Notes under the pieces: model-generated | The model's database searches: none | Told to the model about the DNA's origin: nothing | The model's input: only the letters and a program-made list of their open reading frames with translations | Position numbers and translations under genes: made by a program | NCBI GenBank assembly: GCA_964354135.1 | Contig: CAYGZA010000258.1 | Location: 1 to 9,863, forward strand | DNA from: CAYGZA01 sp964354135 | GTDB taxonomy: Bacteria; Planctomycetota; Planctomycetia; Pirellulales; Thermoguttaceae | Length of the DNA stretch: 9,863 bases | Direction of reading: 5' to 3' | Shown: positions 1 to 6,031 of the stretch, piece by piece | Layout of the letters: each line of letters starts with the position of its first letter | Numbering within the stretch: position 1 is the stretch's first letter

Positions 1-2
1 CC

Positions 3-902
3 GCCAGCGACTGCGAGGGGGCGGGGCAGATGTTCCGCGTCACCACGCTCGACCCGGCCAATCCGCCGCGCAACGGCGGGCAAGTGGACTACTCGCGGGA
101 CTTTTTCGCCCGGCCGACGTACCTGACCGTGAGCGGCCAGTTGAACGTCGAGGCGTTCGCCTGCGCGTTGGGGAAGGTCTACACGTTCGGCCCGACGTTC
201 CGGGCGGAGAACTCGAACACGACCCGCCACCTGGCCGAGTTCTGGATGGTCGAGCCCGAGATGGCCTTCTTCGACCTCCACGACAACATGGACCTGGCCG
301 AGCGGTTCCTCAAGCGCATCTTCCGCGACGTGCTGGACCGCTGCCTCGAGGAGATGCAGTTTTTCAACCAGCGGATCGACCCCACGGCCCTTGAGACGCT
401 GGAGACGATCGTCCGCAGCGCGTTCGTGCAGCTTTCCTACACCGAGGCCGTCGAAATCCTGAAGAGCTCCGGCCAAGAATTCGAGTTTCCCGTGGCCTGG
501 GGGCACGACCTCCAGGCCGAGCACGAGCGCTTCCTCACCGAGAAACACTTCCGGTGCCCCGTCATCCTGTTCGATTATCCCCGCGCGATCAAGCCCTTCT
601 ACATGCGGGTCAACGACGACGGGCGGACGGTCCGGGCGATGGACATTCTCGTCCCCAAGGTGGGCGAGATCATCGGCGGCAGCCAGCGCGAAGAGCGGCT
701 CGACGTCCTGCGCCAACGCATGCAAGAGCAGGGGCTCGGCGAAGAAGACTACTGGTGGTACCTCGATCTCCGCCGCTTCGGCACGGTTCCCCACTCCGGT
801 TTCGGGCTTGGCTTGGAGCGGACTGTGCAGTTCATCACCGGCATGGGGAACATCCGCGACGTGATCGCGTATCCGCGGACCCCGGGAAGCGCCGACTTCT
901 AG
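3..902 (+). CDS. asnS: Asparaginyl-tRNA synthetase, C-terminal part (5' end outside window)
   Basis: Class IIb aminoacyl-tRNA synthetase that charges tRNA-Asn with asparagine in the cytoplasm. The frame is open from the first bases of the window, reading ASDCEGAGQMFRVTTL, which matches the conserved AsnRS stretch before the catalytic core, so the ATG at 30 is an internal methionine and the true start lies upstream. Class II motif 2 is seen as FRAENSNTTRHLAEFWM (about nt 198-248); the ENSNT form is typical of AsnRS rather than AspRS. Motif 3 is GFGLGLERTVQFITGMGN (from about nt 798), followed by the family ending IRDVIAYPRTPG. About 299 residues are visible, consistent with the catalytic domain; the N-terminal OB-fold anticodon-binding domain would be off the left edge. 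The gene ends in TAG and is followed at once by a nested stem-loop. No disruption is seen. Identity is very secure. Confidence 0.96.
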   Translation, partial: ASDCEGAGQMFRVTTLDPANPPRNGGQVDYSRDFFARPTYLTVSGQLNVEAFACALGKVYTFGPTFRAENSNTTRHLAEFWMVEPEMAFFDLHDNMDLAERFLKRIFRDVLDRCLEEMQFFNQRIDPTALETLETIVRSAFVQLSYTEAVEILKSSGQEFEFPVAWGHDLQAEHERFLTEKHFRCPVILFDYPRAIKPFYMRVNDDGRTVRAMDILVPKVGEIIGGSQREERLDVLRQRMQEQGLGEEDYWWYLDLRRFGTVPHSGFGLGLERTVQFITGMGNIRDVIAYPRTPGSADF

Positions 903-952
903 GTGCGGCTTCACGACCACAAGATCCCCCGTTCGGGTAGGATCGCCGCACC
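902..952 (+). terminator. Nested stem-loop directly after asnS (possible terminator)
   Basis: An 8-bp inverted repeat, GGTGCGGC (902-909) with GCCGCACC (945-952), starts on the last base of the asnS stop codon. Inside it sits a second hairpin, GATCC (923-927) pairing with GGATC (940-944), with CCC/GGG extending it around a GTTC loop. No T-tract follows, so it is not a classical intrinsic terminator; it may be a 3'-end stabiliser or a terminator of another kind. Confidence 0.45.
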
Positions 953-1188
953 GTTTCGCGGCACTGGTAGGGCGGCCGAACGAATCTCTCACGTCCGTTG
1001 CCGGGCGGGTCGATGTCAAAATGTGGCGATCACGGATGATAAAGAATATGCGCAAGACGGGAGAGTCCGTTAGACCGTTACCCCGGCTGCGGTGGTGATG
1101 GTTCTGACGGACGGTCGGCGCACACAAGCCTTGACGGGAGCCCAGGAGGAGGCCCAAACCCTAAACCTGGACCTTCCGGCATACCACC
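953..1188. other. Intergenic region with no recognised gene
   Basis: Between the asnS stem-loop and the GTG of the next gene I see no ORF with coding character and no RNA gene. A relatively AT-rich patch (about 1035-1050, GATGATAAAGAATATG) could hold a promoter, but no convincing -35/-10 pair was found. A TTGACG at 1131-1136 has no matching -10. An AGGAGG at 1145-1150 lies nearly 40 nt before the start codon, too far to act as its ribosome binding site. Confidence 0.4.
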
Positions 1189-2790
1189 GTGGTCAAACCG
1201 AGCTTGAATCGCCTGAAAGTCTTTCGGGAAGAATCTCCGGAAGCCGCCCCACCCGATATTGGTAATGTCGCCAGTCTGTCGAAGGTCCTGGCGGCGTTTT
1301 GCGAGGCCACAGGCTGGTCCGCCCGCTTTCACTGCGGTCCGAGGCCGACTGACCCGACCGAGTCCGCGTGGTCCGCCCCGGTCAACCCGGGCGTCGGAAC
1401 AACTCCCGGCCCCGTTCGGCTCGCTCTGGTCCGGTCGGCTTCGGCCGCTTCGGAGCCCGACACTCCCCCGGAGGCCGTTCGCAAGCTGGCCGCCGCCTTG
1501 GCCGACATGCTCGGAGAACTCGTCCGCACCCGGCAAGCACTCTCCGAGCGCGAAGCGGAACTGGCCGCGGGAGTCCCGTTGGCACTCCGCCCGGATGAGC
1601 CGAAGCACCTGGCGGTCCGTCTCCAGTCGGTGCTGCGCGGGGGCGCCCAAGCGGTGGGCTGCCGGGCGGCAGCACTCTACCTCCTTGACGAAGGCACGAC
1701 CTGCCTGAAACTCCGCTCAAGCTGGGGCCTCCCGCCCGAGCGCCTCGCCGATCCCGCCCGGCCCCTGCACGGGGCGCTTGCCGACCTAGAGGCCATGCTG
1801 GGACATGCGGTCGTGCTCGAAGATACCGCGCTATTGCCTCACTGGCACCCGCCGGAGGACTATCCCTCCGCGGCCTGCGTCCCGGTTGCCACCTCGACGA
1901 CCATCCTGGGCACGATGTGGGTCTTCTGCGAGACCCGCCGCGATTTCAACGACCGGGAGACGAGCATCCTCGAAGTGGTGGCGGGCCGGCTGGCTGCCGA
2001 CCTGGAACGCGAAATGCTCCTGGAGGAAGGAATCCGGGGGGCCCGACTCAAACACCTCGTCGCCGCCGTGGAACGGCTCCAGTGCAGCCAGCTTCCCTCG
2101 GTCCCGCTTCTCTCGGAGACCTGGGACATCGCCGGGTGGACGGCGCAGGCGGGGTCGATCGGAGGCGAATTCTACGACTGGTTTTGCCTGCCGGACGGCT
2201 CGATGGCGGCTGTCCTCGCCGCGGTGCAGGGACAAGGCATCGAGGCCGCCTTGGCCGCCAGCACGCTCCGGGCAACACTCCGTTCGCACGCCCAGTATCA
2301 CAACAACGCCGACGCCCTGCTCCGCCAGGTCAACGCGACCGTCTGGACCAGCTCCTCGGGCGACATGCTGGCCTCGACGTTCTGCGGGTTCACGGACTTG
2401 CGCGGCGGCCGCATCCGGTTTGCCCAGGCCGGCGGCTTCAGGCTGGTCGTGGTAAGACCCAACGGCTGGGAATCGCTCACCCAACCAGCACCCCCCGTCG
2501 GGGAAGACCCGGAGACTTCTTACGCCGAGACGCTCTGCCAACTCGAGCCGGGGGAAATCCTCGTGGTTCTCCCCTCTGTCGATAAGCCCGCCATCCCCGC
2601 GGAAGATTCGCAGGGACCAACGATTCAAGGACCATCCCTTGAGGTCGAATTGGCCAGGGCCCTCGCTGGCCGCCTCGAACTGCCGGCCCGGGATCTGGCA
2701 GCCATTGTCCCGCAATGCCTCGAATCCCAGCCCCAGCCAGCCGCCGGGAGGCCGGGCGCCGTTCTGGTGATCAAGCGGAGGAACCCTTGA
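1189..2790 (+). CDS. GAF-domain / SpoIIE-type PP2C-like protein, probable pseudophosphatase
   Basis: A 533-residue cytoplasmic signalling-type protein; no signal peptide or membrane segment is seen. Residues about 25-110 resemble a divergent GAF-like sensor (FCEATGWSARF). A short charged helix follows (about 108-127), then a clearer GAF domain (about 137-280), then a SpoIIE/RsbU-type PP2C domain (about 310-530). In active members metal-binding aspartates sit in GGDFYD, GDVSGKG, TDG and a C-terminal DD. Here these read GGEFYD (325-330), AAVQGQG (344-350), LPSVD (461-465) and RPGAVLVIKR (521-530), so A345, S463 and PG replace aspartates and only E327 could substitute. The fold elements around them are well kept, which argues for selection on a non-catalytic role such as partner binding. 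The start is GTG at 1189, the first usable start after an in-frame TAA at 1162; no good ribosome binding site is close by. It follows asnS in the same direction but a 286-bp gap makes co-transcription unlikely. Sure of the family, fairly sure of the loss of activity. Confidence 0.85.
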   Translation: MVKPSLNRLKVFREESPEAAPPDIGNVASLSKVLAAFCEATGWSARFHCGPRPTDPTESAWSAPVNPGVGTTPGPVRLALVRSASAASEPDTPPEAVRKLAAALADMLGELVRTRQALSEREAELAAGVPLALRPDEPKHLAVRLQSVLRGGAQAVGCRAAALYLLDEGTTCLKLRSSWGLPPERLADPARPLHGALADLEAMLGHAVVLEDTALLPHWHPPEDYPSAACVPVATSTTILGTMWVFCETRRDFNDRETSILEVVAGRLAADLEREMLLEEGIRGARLKHLVAAVERLQCSQLPSVPLLSETWDIAGWTAQAGSIGGEFYDWFCLPDGSMAAVLAAVQGQGIEAALAASTLRATLRSHAQYHNNADALLRQVNATVWTSSSGDMLASTFCGFTDLRGGRIRFAQAGGFRLVVVRPNGWESLTQPAPPVGEDPETSYAETLCQLEPGEILVVLPSVDKPAIPAEDSQGPTIQGPSLEVELARALAGRLELPARDLAAIVPQCLESQPQPAAGRPGAVLVIKRRNP

Positions 2791-2811
2791 CGCCGGAGGA
2801 ACCCTTGACGC
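2776..2811 (+). repeat. Exact 18-bp tandem duplication over the end of the SpoIIE-like gene
   Basis: CGGAGGAACCCTTGACGC occurs at 2776-2793 and again, identical, at 2794-2811. The first copy contains the TGA stop of the upstream gene (2788-2790) and the second repeats it in frame. The second copy also brings the TTGACG used as the -35 box of the tRNA promoter. Confidence 0.9.
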
Positions 2812-2832
2812 CAGGCCGACTTGGGGTACAGT
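2805..2832 (+). promoter_or_regulatory. Predicted sigma70-type promoter of tRNA-Leu
   Basis: TTGACG (2805-2810), a 16-bp spacer, then TACAGT (2827-2832). Transcription would begin near 2839, about 16 nt before the mature tRNA 5' end, a normal leader length. The -35 lies inside the duplicated 18-bp unit. Confidence 0.6.
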
Positions 2833-2854
2833 GACAGTTGGCTGGACGTGTCTG

Positions 2855-2938
<84 letters not shown>

Positions 2939-2946
2939 CTCGTTGC

Positions 2947-3050
2947 CAGGAACCGCTCCCGGTCGTGATCGTCGCGATGGATCACCTTGCCCTGGTTGCC
3001 TCGGGCCGTCGCATGATACACGGCGTCGGGATATTCCACTCGGATCGGCG
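2947..3050 (-). mobile_element. 5' fragment of a RAYT (Y1/IS200-like) transposase gene, copy C
   Basis: On the minus strand this stretch encodes PIRVEYPDAVYHATARGN and continues for about 36 residues to DHDRERFLA. This is the N-terminus of a REP-associated tyrosine transposase. It is nearly identical to 6256-6360 (about five substitutions and one indel in 105 bp). The start codon region is altered, the catalytic HUH motif and tyrosine are missing, and no terminal repeat is visible at either end, so this is a dead fragment. It begins 9 bp after the tRNA-Leu gene and ends about 90 bp before the PIN operon. Confidence 0.8.
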
Positions 3051-3140
3051 GGACGCGGAGTCGGAGCGACGTCACGCACCGTGGTCCTCTAGGAGGGGCC
3101 CCAGTCCTGCCGTTCTCTGTCGCGCCGGAGAATGCGTCTG

Positions 3141-3935
3141 ATGTCTGCGAATCAGATTACCGTGAGGTTGGTGGGTTCCGATGAAGACAACGGGGCGGTC
3201 CGATTCGACGACTTCCGGTCGTTCTGCGAGAGCGTGTCGAAGTGTCTCCGCAAGTCCGAGACGCTAGTCTCCTCTCAGCCCCCGCGCACACGTTACAGGA
3301 TCGCTGACCTGCGGTGCGCAAGCGCGACGATTACGCTGCAGGCAATCCCGCCCGTCGATGGCCCAGATCGCCGCGAGGAGGTCCTTAGTCTGTTTCAAGA
3401 CACGGTGGACAGGTTGCAGACCGGGAGGCCCCCGGATCGCCGCGTGGACCGCGAGAGCCTTGAGGCGTTTCATGATCTCATTTCTCCACTTCATCACAAG
3501 ACGAAAGAAGTGTGGATAGGATCATCGTTGCTCACAGTTCAGTACGAGGTCAACATCCAGAACATCCTGGGAAGTTCCGTTCCGTCTGAGGGTTCGGTGT
3601 CGGGGACACTCGAAAGAGTCAACGTCCACAACTCCAGTGAATTCTTCCTATTCCCTCCGCTCCGCGGATGCCGAATTAAATGTGCCTTTCCTGACTCCAT
3701 GTTTGAGCAGGTTCGCGAGGCCATAAGAGGTAACGTGACAGTCTGGGGAAAGCTCTACTTTCAACCAGACCGACCCTTCCCTCACCAAGTTCACGTGGAC
3801 AAGATGGAGCTCCATCCCCCTGACGACCACCTTCCATCACTCCGTGATCTCAAGGGGATAGCGCCCGACAGCACCGGTTCGCTGAGTTCCGTGGAATTCG
3901 TTCGGGCCATTCGCGACAGGGAAGACCATGATTAG
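3141..3935 (+). CDS. Hypothetical protein paired with a PIN nuclease (possible antitoxin/partner)
   Basis: I do not recognise a named family. The protein (264 residues from the ATG at 3141) is soluble with no membrane segment. The N-terminal half starts ANQITVRLVGSDEDNG and has a predicted alpha/beta character. The C-terminal half (about 150-225) reads like a small beta-barrel: a GSVSGTLERVNVH strand pair, then IKCAFPDSMFEQVREAI and NVTVWGKLYF. It ends with a DHLPSLRDLKGIAPD segment and an SSVEFVRAIRD helix. From general knowledge, hypothetical proteins with this kind of C-terminus often sit before PIN-domain genes; I infer a partner or regulator role. An ATG also exists at 3132, but GGAG at 3127-3130 is only 1 nt from it and 10 nt from 3141, so 3141 is preferred. 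The stop overlaps the next gene by 8 nt, implying translational coupling. Third-position GC is visibly lower than in asnS or aguB, suggesting transfer. Confidence 0.75.
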   Translation: MSANQITVRLVGSDEDNGAVRFDDFRSFCESVSKCLRKSETLVSSQPPRTRYRIADLRCASATITLQAIPPVDGPDRREEVLSLFQDTVDRLQTGRPPDRRVDRESLEAFHDLISPLHHKTKEVWIGSSLLTVQYEVNIQNILGSSVPSEGSVSGTLERVNVHNSSEFFLFPPLRGCRIKCAFPDSMFEQVREAIRGNVTVWGKLYFQPDRPFPHQVHVDKMELHPPDDHLPSLRDLKGIAPDSTGSLSSVEFVRAIRDREDHD

Positions 3936-4395
3936 CTATTGCTGGGATACATCCGTCTTCCTGGCGTGGCTGAAGGCGGAAATATCGGCGCCTCTCGCTG
4001 ACATTGAGCTAGTGGTTGGAGAAATCGAATCACGCGCAGCATCGCTTATCGTCTCCGTGACGACGTGTACAGAGATTCTGGAGACAAAGCACACGCCAGA
4101 CCAGTGGAATGCGTTCAACCTCTTCCTCAAGCGGTCCAACGTGATCTTGGCGAATACCACCCTTCCCATCGCCCAGTTGGCGAGTTCCATTCGTAGCAGA
4201 GGTGCCGCGGAAAACCGCAACATCAAGACTCCGGATGCTCAAATCTTGGCGACGGCAATCCTCTACAAGGCCGATGCCTTGCACTCGTTGGACCTCCACC
4301 ACATCAGCCTGAACGGAAGCGCCGTAGTTGACGGGCTTCGCATCACACCGCCCCTGCCACTGGGTGGTCAGCACGGACTGCTTTCCACAGGTTGA
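3928..4395 (+). CDS. PIN-domain ribonuclease, VapC-like toxin candidate
   Basis: A 155-residue protein with the PIN-domain layout of metal-dependent RNases. Acidic residues are present in order: D7 in YCWDTSVFLAWL, E49 in SVTTCTEILETK, D103 in IKTPDAQILATA, and D122 in HSLDLHHISL. This is the usual quartet binding Mg/Mn in VapC-type toxins, so the enzyme looks intact. The tail (DGLRITPP...GGQHGL) is also usual for the family. Length fits VapC-like proteins (about 130-155). The ATG at 3928 lies inside the end of the upstream gene (8-nt overlap), with AGGGAAG 5 nt before it as a ribosome binding site. The large upstream protein is not a standard short VapB antitoxin. The substrate (tRNA, rRNA or mRNA) cannot be told from sequence. 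A housekeeping or phage-defence RNase is the alternative. Confidence 0.88.
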   Translation: MISYCWDTSVFLAWLKAEISAPLADIELVVGEIESRAASLIVSVTTCTEILETKHTPDQWNAFNLFLKRSNVILANTTLPIAQLASSIRSRGAAENRNIKTPDAQILATAILYKADALHSLDLHHISLNGSAVVDGLRITPPLPLGGQHGLLSTG

Positions 4396-4481
4396 ACGCC
4401 ACATCGCCCGACCCGACCCTTTCAATCGAGCCAGTAGGCCAGGATGCCACTCCGCGCGTCGGGGGGCGCGGCTATAATTCG

Positions 4482-4503
4482 GGGTACGGGTAGGGTACGG
4501 GTA
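4482..4503 (+). repeat. 11-bp tandem repeat beside RAYT copy A
   Basis: GGGTACGGGTA occurs twice in tandem (4482-4492, 4493-4503), preceded by a TATAAT at 4472-4477. Similar GGTACGG-rich sequence lies just outside RAYT copy B at about 5999-6020, so this may be a flank shared by the two elements. Confidence 0.7.
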
Positions 4504-4506
4504 GAC

Positions 4507-4716
4507 GGTCAACTCTTGACACTTGACACAGGGGATACGGGGTCAACTCTTGCAGTGGGGCCGGGTCAACTCTTGACACTTGACACAGCGTCGGCAAGTG
4601 CAGTCAGGCGGGCTGAGAGTGCTGGATCGCTCTTCGCCCTTTCCTCCAACCGCTTGACAACCTGATGAACCCCACTGCCATCCTTGTAGCCGTACTGCGC
4701 CGCCACCTTCGTCATC
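4507..4716 (-). mobile_element. 3' fragment of a RAYT transposase with three terminal-repeat copies, copy A
   Basis: The minus-strand frame from 4712 to the TGA at 4566-4568 reads TKVAAQYGYKDGSGVHQVVK and on to DAVSSVKS*, 48 residues. This is the C-terminal DNA-binding part of a RAYT protein, with the helix-turn-helix-like GY-DGSGVHQVVKRLEERAK segment intact. The stop codon lies inside the terminal repeat CAAGAGTTGACC. In plus orientation GGTCAACTCTTG occurs three times, at 4507-4518, 4541-4552 and 4564-4575. The stretch 4584-4716 matches 6052-6184 with only four substitutions and one indel. The N-terminal and catalytic parts are absent: at 4716/4717 the homology stops abruptly and an exonuclease gene fragment begins. 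Confidence 0.82.
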
Positions 4717-4788
4717 CCCCAAGCACACGATCGAGTAGTCGCCCGGCATCGGGCCGTCCGATTCCAGGTCTACCATGGCGTAGGTCAT
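4717..4788 (-). pseudogene. Truncated 3'-5' exonuclease (DEDD type), first 24 codons only
   Basis: The minus-strand frame from the ATG at 4786-4788 reads MTYAMVDLESDGPMPGDYSI and four more residues (VCLG). This matches the N-terminus of a group of DEDD-type 3'-5' exonucleases or exoribonucleases; D7 and E9 form the DxE of motif ExoI. The family would continue with a GAV motif, but here the sequence passes directly into the RAYT fragment in a different frame. No remainder of the gene was found on the far side of the RAYT fragment (4396-4506), so the rest has been lost, not just interrupted. The ATG overlaps the stop of the upstream repeat-protein gene as ATGA, indicating that the two once formed a coupled operon. 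Family assignment from 24 residues is recalled, not computed. Confidence 0.55.
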
Positions 4789-5777
4789 CGTGCTTTCGGC
4801 CCCCGCTTGAATTTAGGGAAGCACTCCTTGAGCAGATCGATGTACGAGTGGTATCTCGCCAGGAGGCCGCCACCGCAGTTCGCCCGGAATTCACGTGCTT
4901 TCACTCTGTGCCAGTCCCTCGGCCTCTTGAACTTGAGCTTCTTTCCGAGCCAGCGTAGGTAGCGTTTGCGGTTCGCCGGGTTGTCCCAAAAGCCCGCGGG
5001 AACCCGAGCAAAGGTCCATTCGTTCCAGGTACCTCTTGGCAAATAATCTCTCACCGCCGCTATTGGTGATCTGCGGTAGAGTCTCAGGAATTGATTCCCG
5101 TAATTCGCCTCGAAGTCGTGTTCGGTCACGGAGTACCAGTCGGTGGTGGACTTGAGGCGGAGCCTCTTTCCCAGCCAAATCATGTACCGCCTGCGGTTCT
5201 TTTTCTCATGCCAGAACCCCTTCGGCGTCTTGTCGAACATCCACGGTTTCCAGTCGTAGTTCGGCAAGTAGCTCATAATGGCCTGGGAAACCGTGCTGTC
5301 GTAGTGGATCAGGAAGGCACCGCCGCTGTTGTCCCTGAAATCTCGATTGCTGACGCGGTACCAATCCGAGGGGCGTCGAATGCCGAGTTGTCGGCCGAGC
5401 CACTTCATGTATCGCCGATGGTTCTTGGGGTCTTGCCAGAAGCGGCGAGGCGAGACCTTGAACAACCAGTCCTTCCAATCGTAGTCGGGGTAGCATTCCT
5501 TGACCGCACCAATCGCAGAACTCCTCCAATGCTGCTGCAGAATGCCGGCGCCACGGTTGCGCTTGAAATCGTCGGTGGTTATTCGGTACCAATCTTCCGG
5601 CTTGCAGAAACCGAGTCTCTGCCCCAGCCATCGGACGTAGAGACGCCGGTTCTCCAAACGGTCCCAGTATCCCACCGGAACATTCCGGTCGAGCCAGATC
5701 GGCTGGAGCCGTGACACCGGCGGATCGTCGAAGTGCTTCTGAAAAACGTTCGTCGTCGTTGTCTTCTGCTGGGCCAT
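4785..5777 (-). CDS. Hypothetical protein of four tandem ~75-residue W-L-G / D-W-Y modules
   Basis: About 330 residues, rich in Trp, Tyr and Arg, with no signal peptide. Numbered from the longer ATG at 5819, four modules begin at GYW (50-52), RFW (126-128), GFW (201-203) and GFW (276-278), a period of 75-76. Each module reads roughly: G-F/Y-W, N-R-R-x-Y-x-x-W-L-G, a basic loop, D-W-Y-R-V, D-F-x-x-N-x-G, a helix, Y-x-P-x-Y-D-W-x-x-W-x-F. The fourth lacks the final DW-W-F part and ends in a basic tail. I do not know a named family; the net positive charge and repeated aromatic residues suggest nucleic-acid binding (inference). I prefer the ATG at 5777 (MAQQKTTTTN), preceded by AGGA; the ATG at 5819 has no ribosome binding site and the first 14 residues are unlike the rest. 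Downstream, the stop overlaps (ATGA) a truncated exonuclease. The gene lies between two RAYT remnants in the same orientation. Confidence 0.85.
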   Translation of the reverse strand: MAQQKTTTTNVFQKHFDDPPVSRLQPIWLDRNVPVGYWDRLENRRLYVRWLGQRLGFCKPEDWYRITTDDFKRNRGAGILQQHWRSSAIGAVKECYPDYDWKDWLFKVSPRRFWQDPKNHRRYMKWLGRQLGIRRPSDWYRVSNRDFRDNSGGAFLIHYDSTVSQAIMSYLPNYDWKPWMFDKTPKGFWHEKKNRRRYMIWLGKRLRLKSTTDWYSVTEHDFEANYGNQFLRLYRRSPIAAVRDYLPRGTWNEWTFARVPAGFWDNPANRKRYLRWLGKKLKFKRPRDWHRVKAREFRANCGGGLLARYHSYIDLLKECFPKFKRGPKAR

Positions 5778-6031
5778 TGTCCTATTGGTCTCCGACCCTC
5801 CCCACGACGAGGTGCCCATCCGGCAAGATGCGACCCTGGCCGAGAATCGCCGTCGTGGTAGGGGTAGAACCTATCCTAGAATCTGTGAACGCCTGACTAC
5901 GTATTGAACTCCGCGGACGCAATCCTGGTAGGGCCCCATCGGTCTCCGTACCTGCCTTTGCATCTCCGCCGTACCGACGATTCTGCCCTTGCCGGGGTGG
6001 GTACGGTACGGGGTACGCGGGTGTTGAGGGC
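5778..6031. other. Upstream region of the repeat-protein gene, no gene seen
   Basis: This holds the presumed promoter of the minus-strand repeat-protein gene, but I could not identify a convincing -35/-10 pair; TAGGAT near 5875 on the minus strand is a weak -10 candidate. CCGTACC (5969-5975) and GGTACGG (6000-6006) form an inverted repeat. The GGTACGG-rich end (5999-6020) resembles the repeat beside RAYT copy A. An open frame from 6366 runs through here only because the transposase frame was shifted; it has no coding character. Confidence 0.4.

Noticed and set aside
1831..2715. Long minus-strand open frame (294 codons) opposite the SpoIIE-like gene
   Set aside because: It mirrors the high-GC third-position pattern of the plus-strand gene, shows no recognisable motif, and the plus frame carries clear GAF and PP2C signatures.
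4472..4477. Perfect TATAAT on the plus strand after the PIN gene
   Set aside because: No acceptable -35 at 16-18 bp and no plus-strand gene follows; it lies beside mobile-element flank sequence.
4507..4587. Repeated 12-mers considered as a CRISPR array or phage-type iteron origin
   Set aside because: The spacing is irregular, there are only three copies, and the same sequence forms the ends of RAYT copy B, so these are transposon termini.
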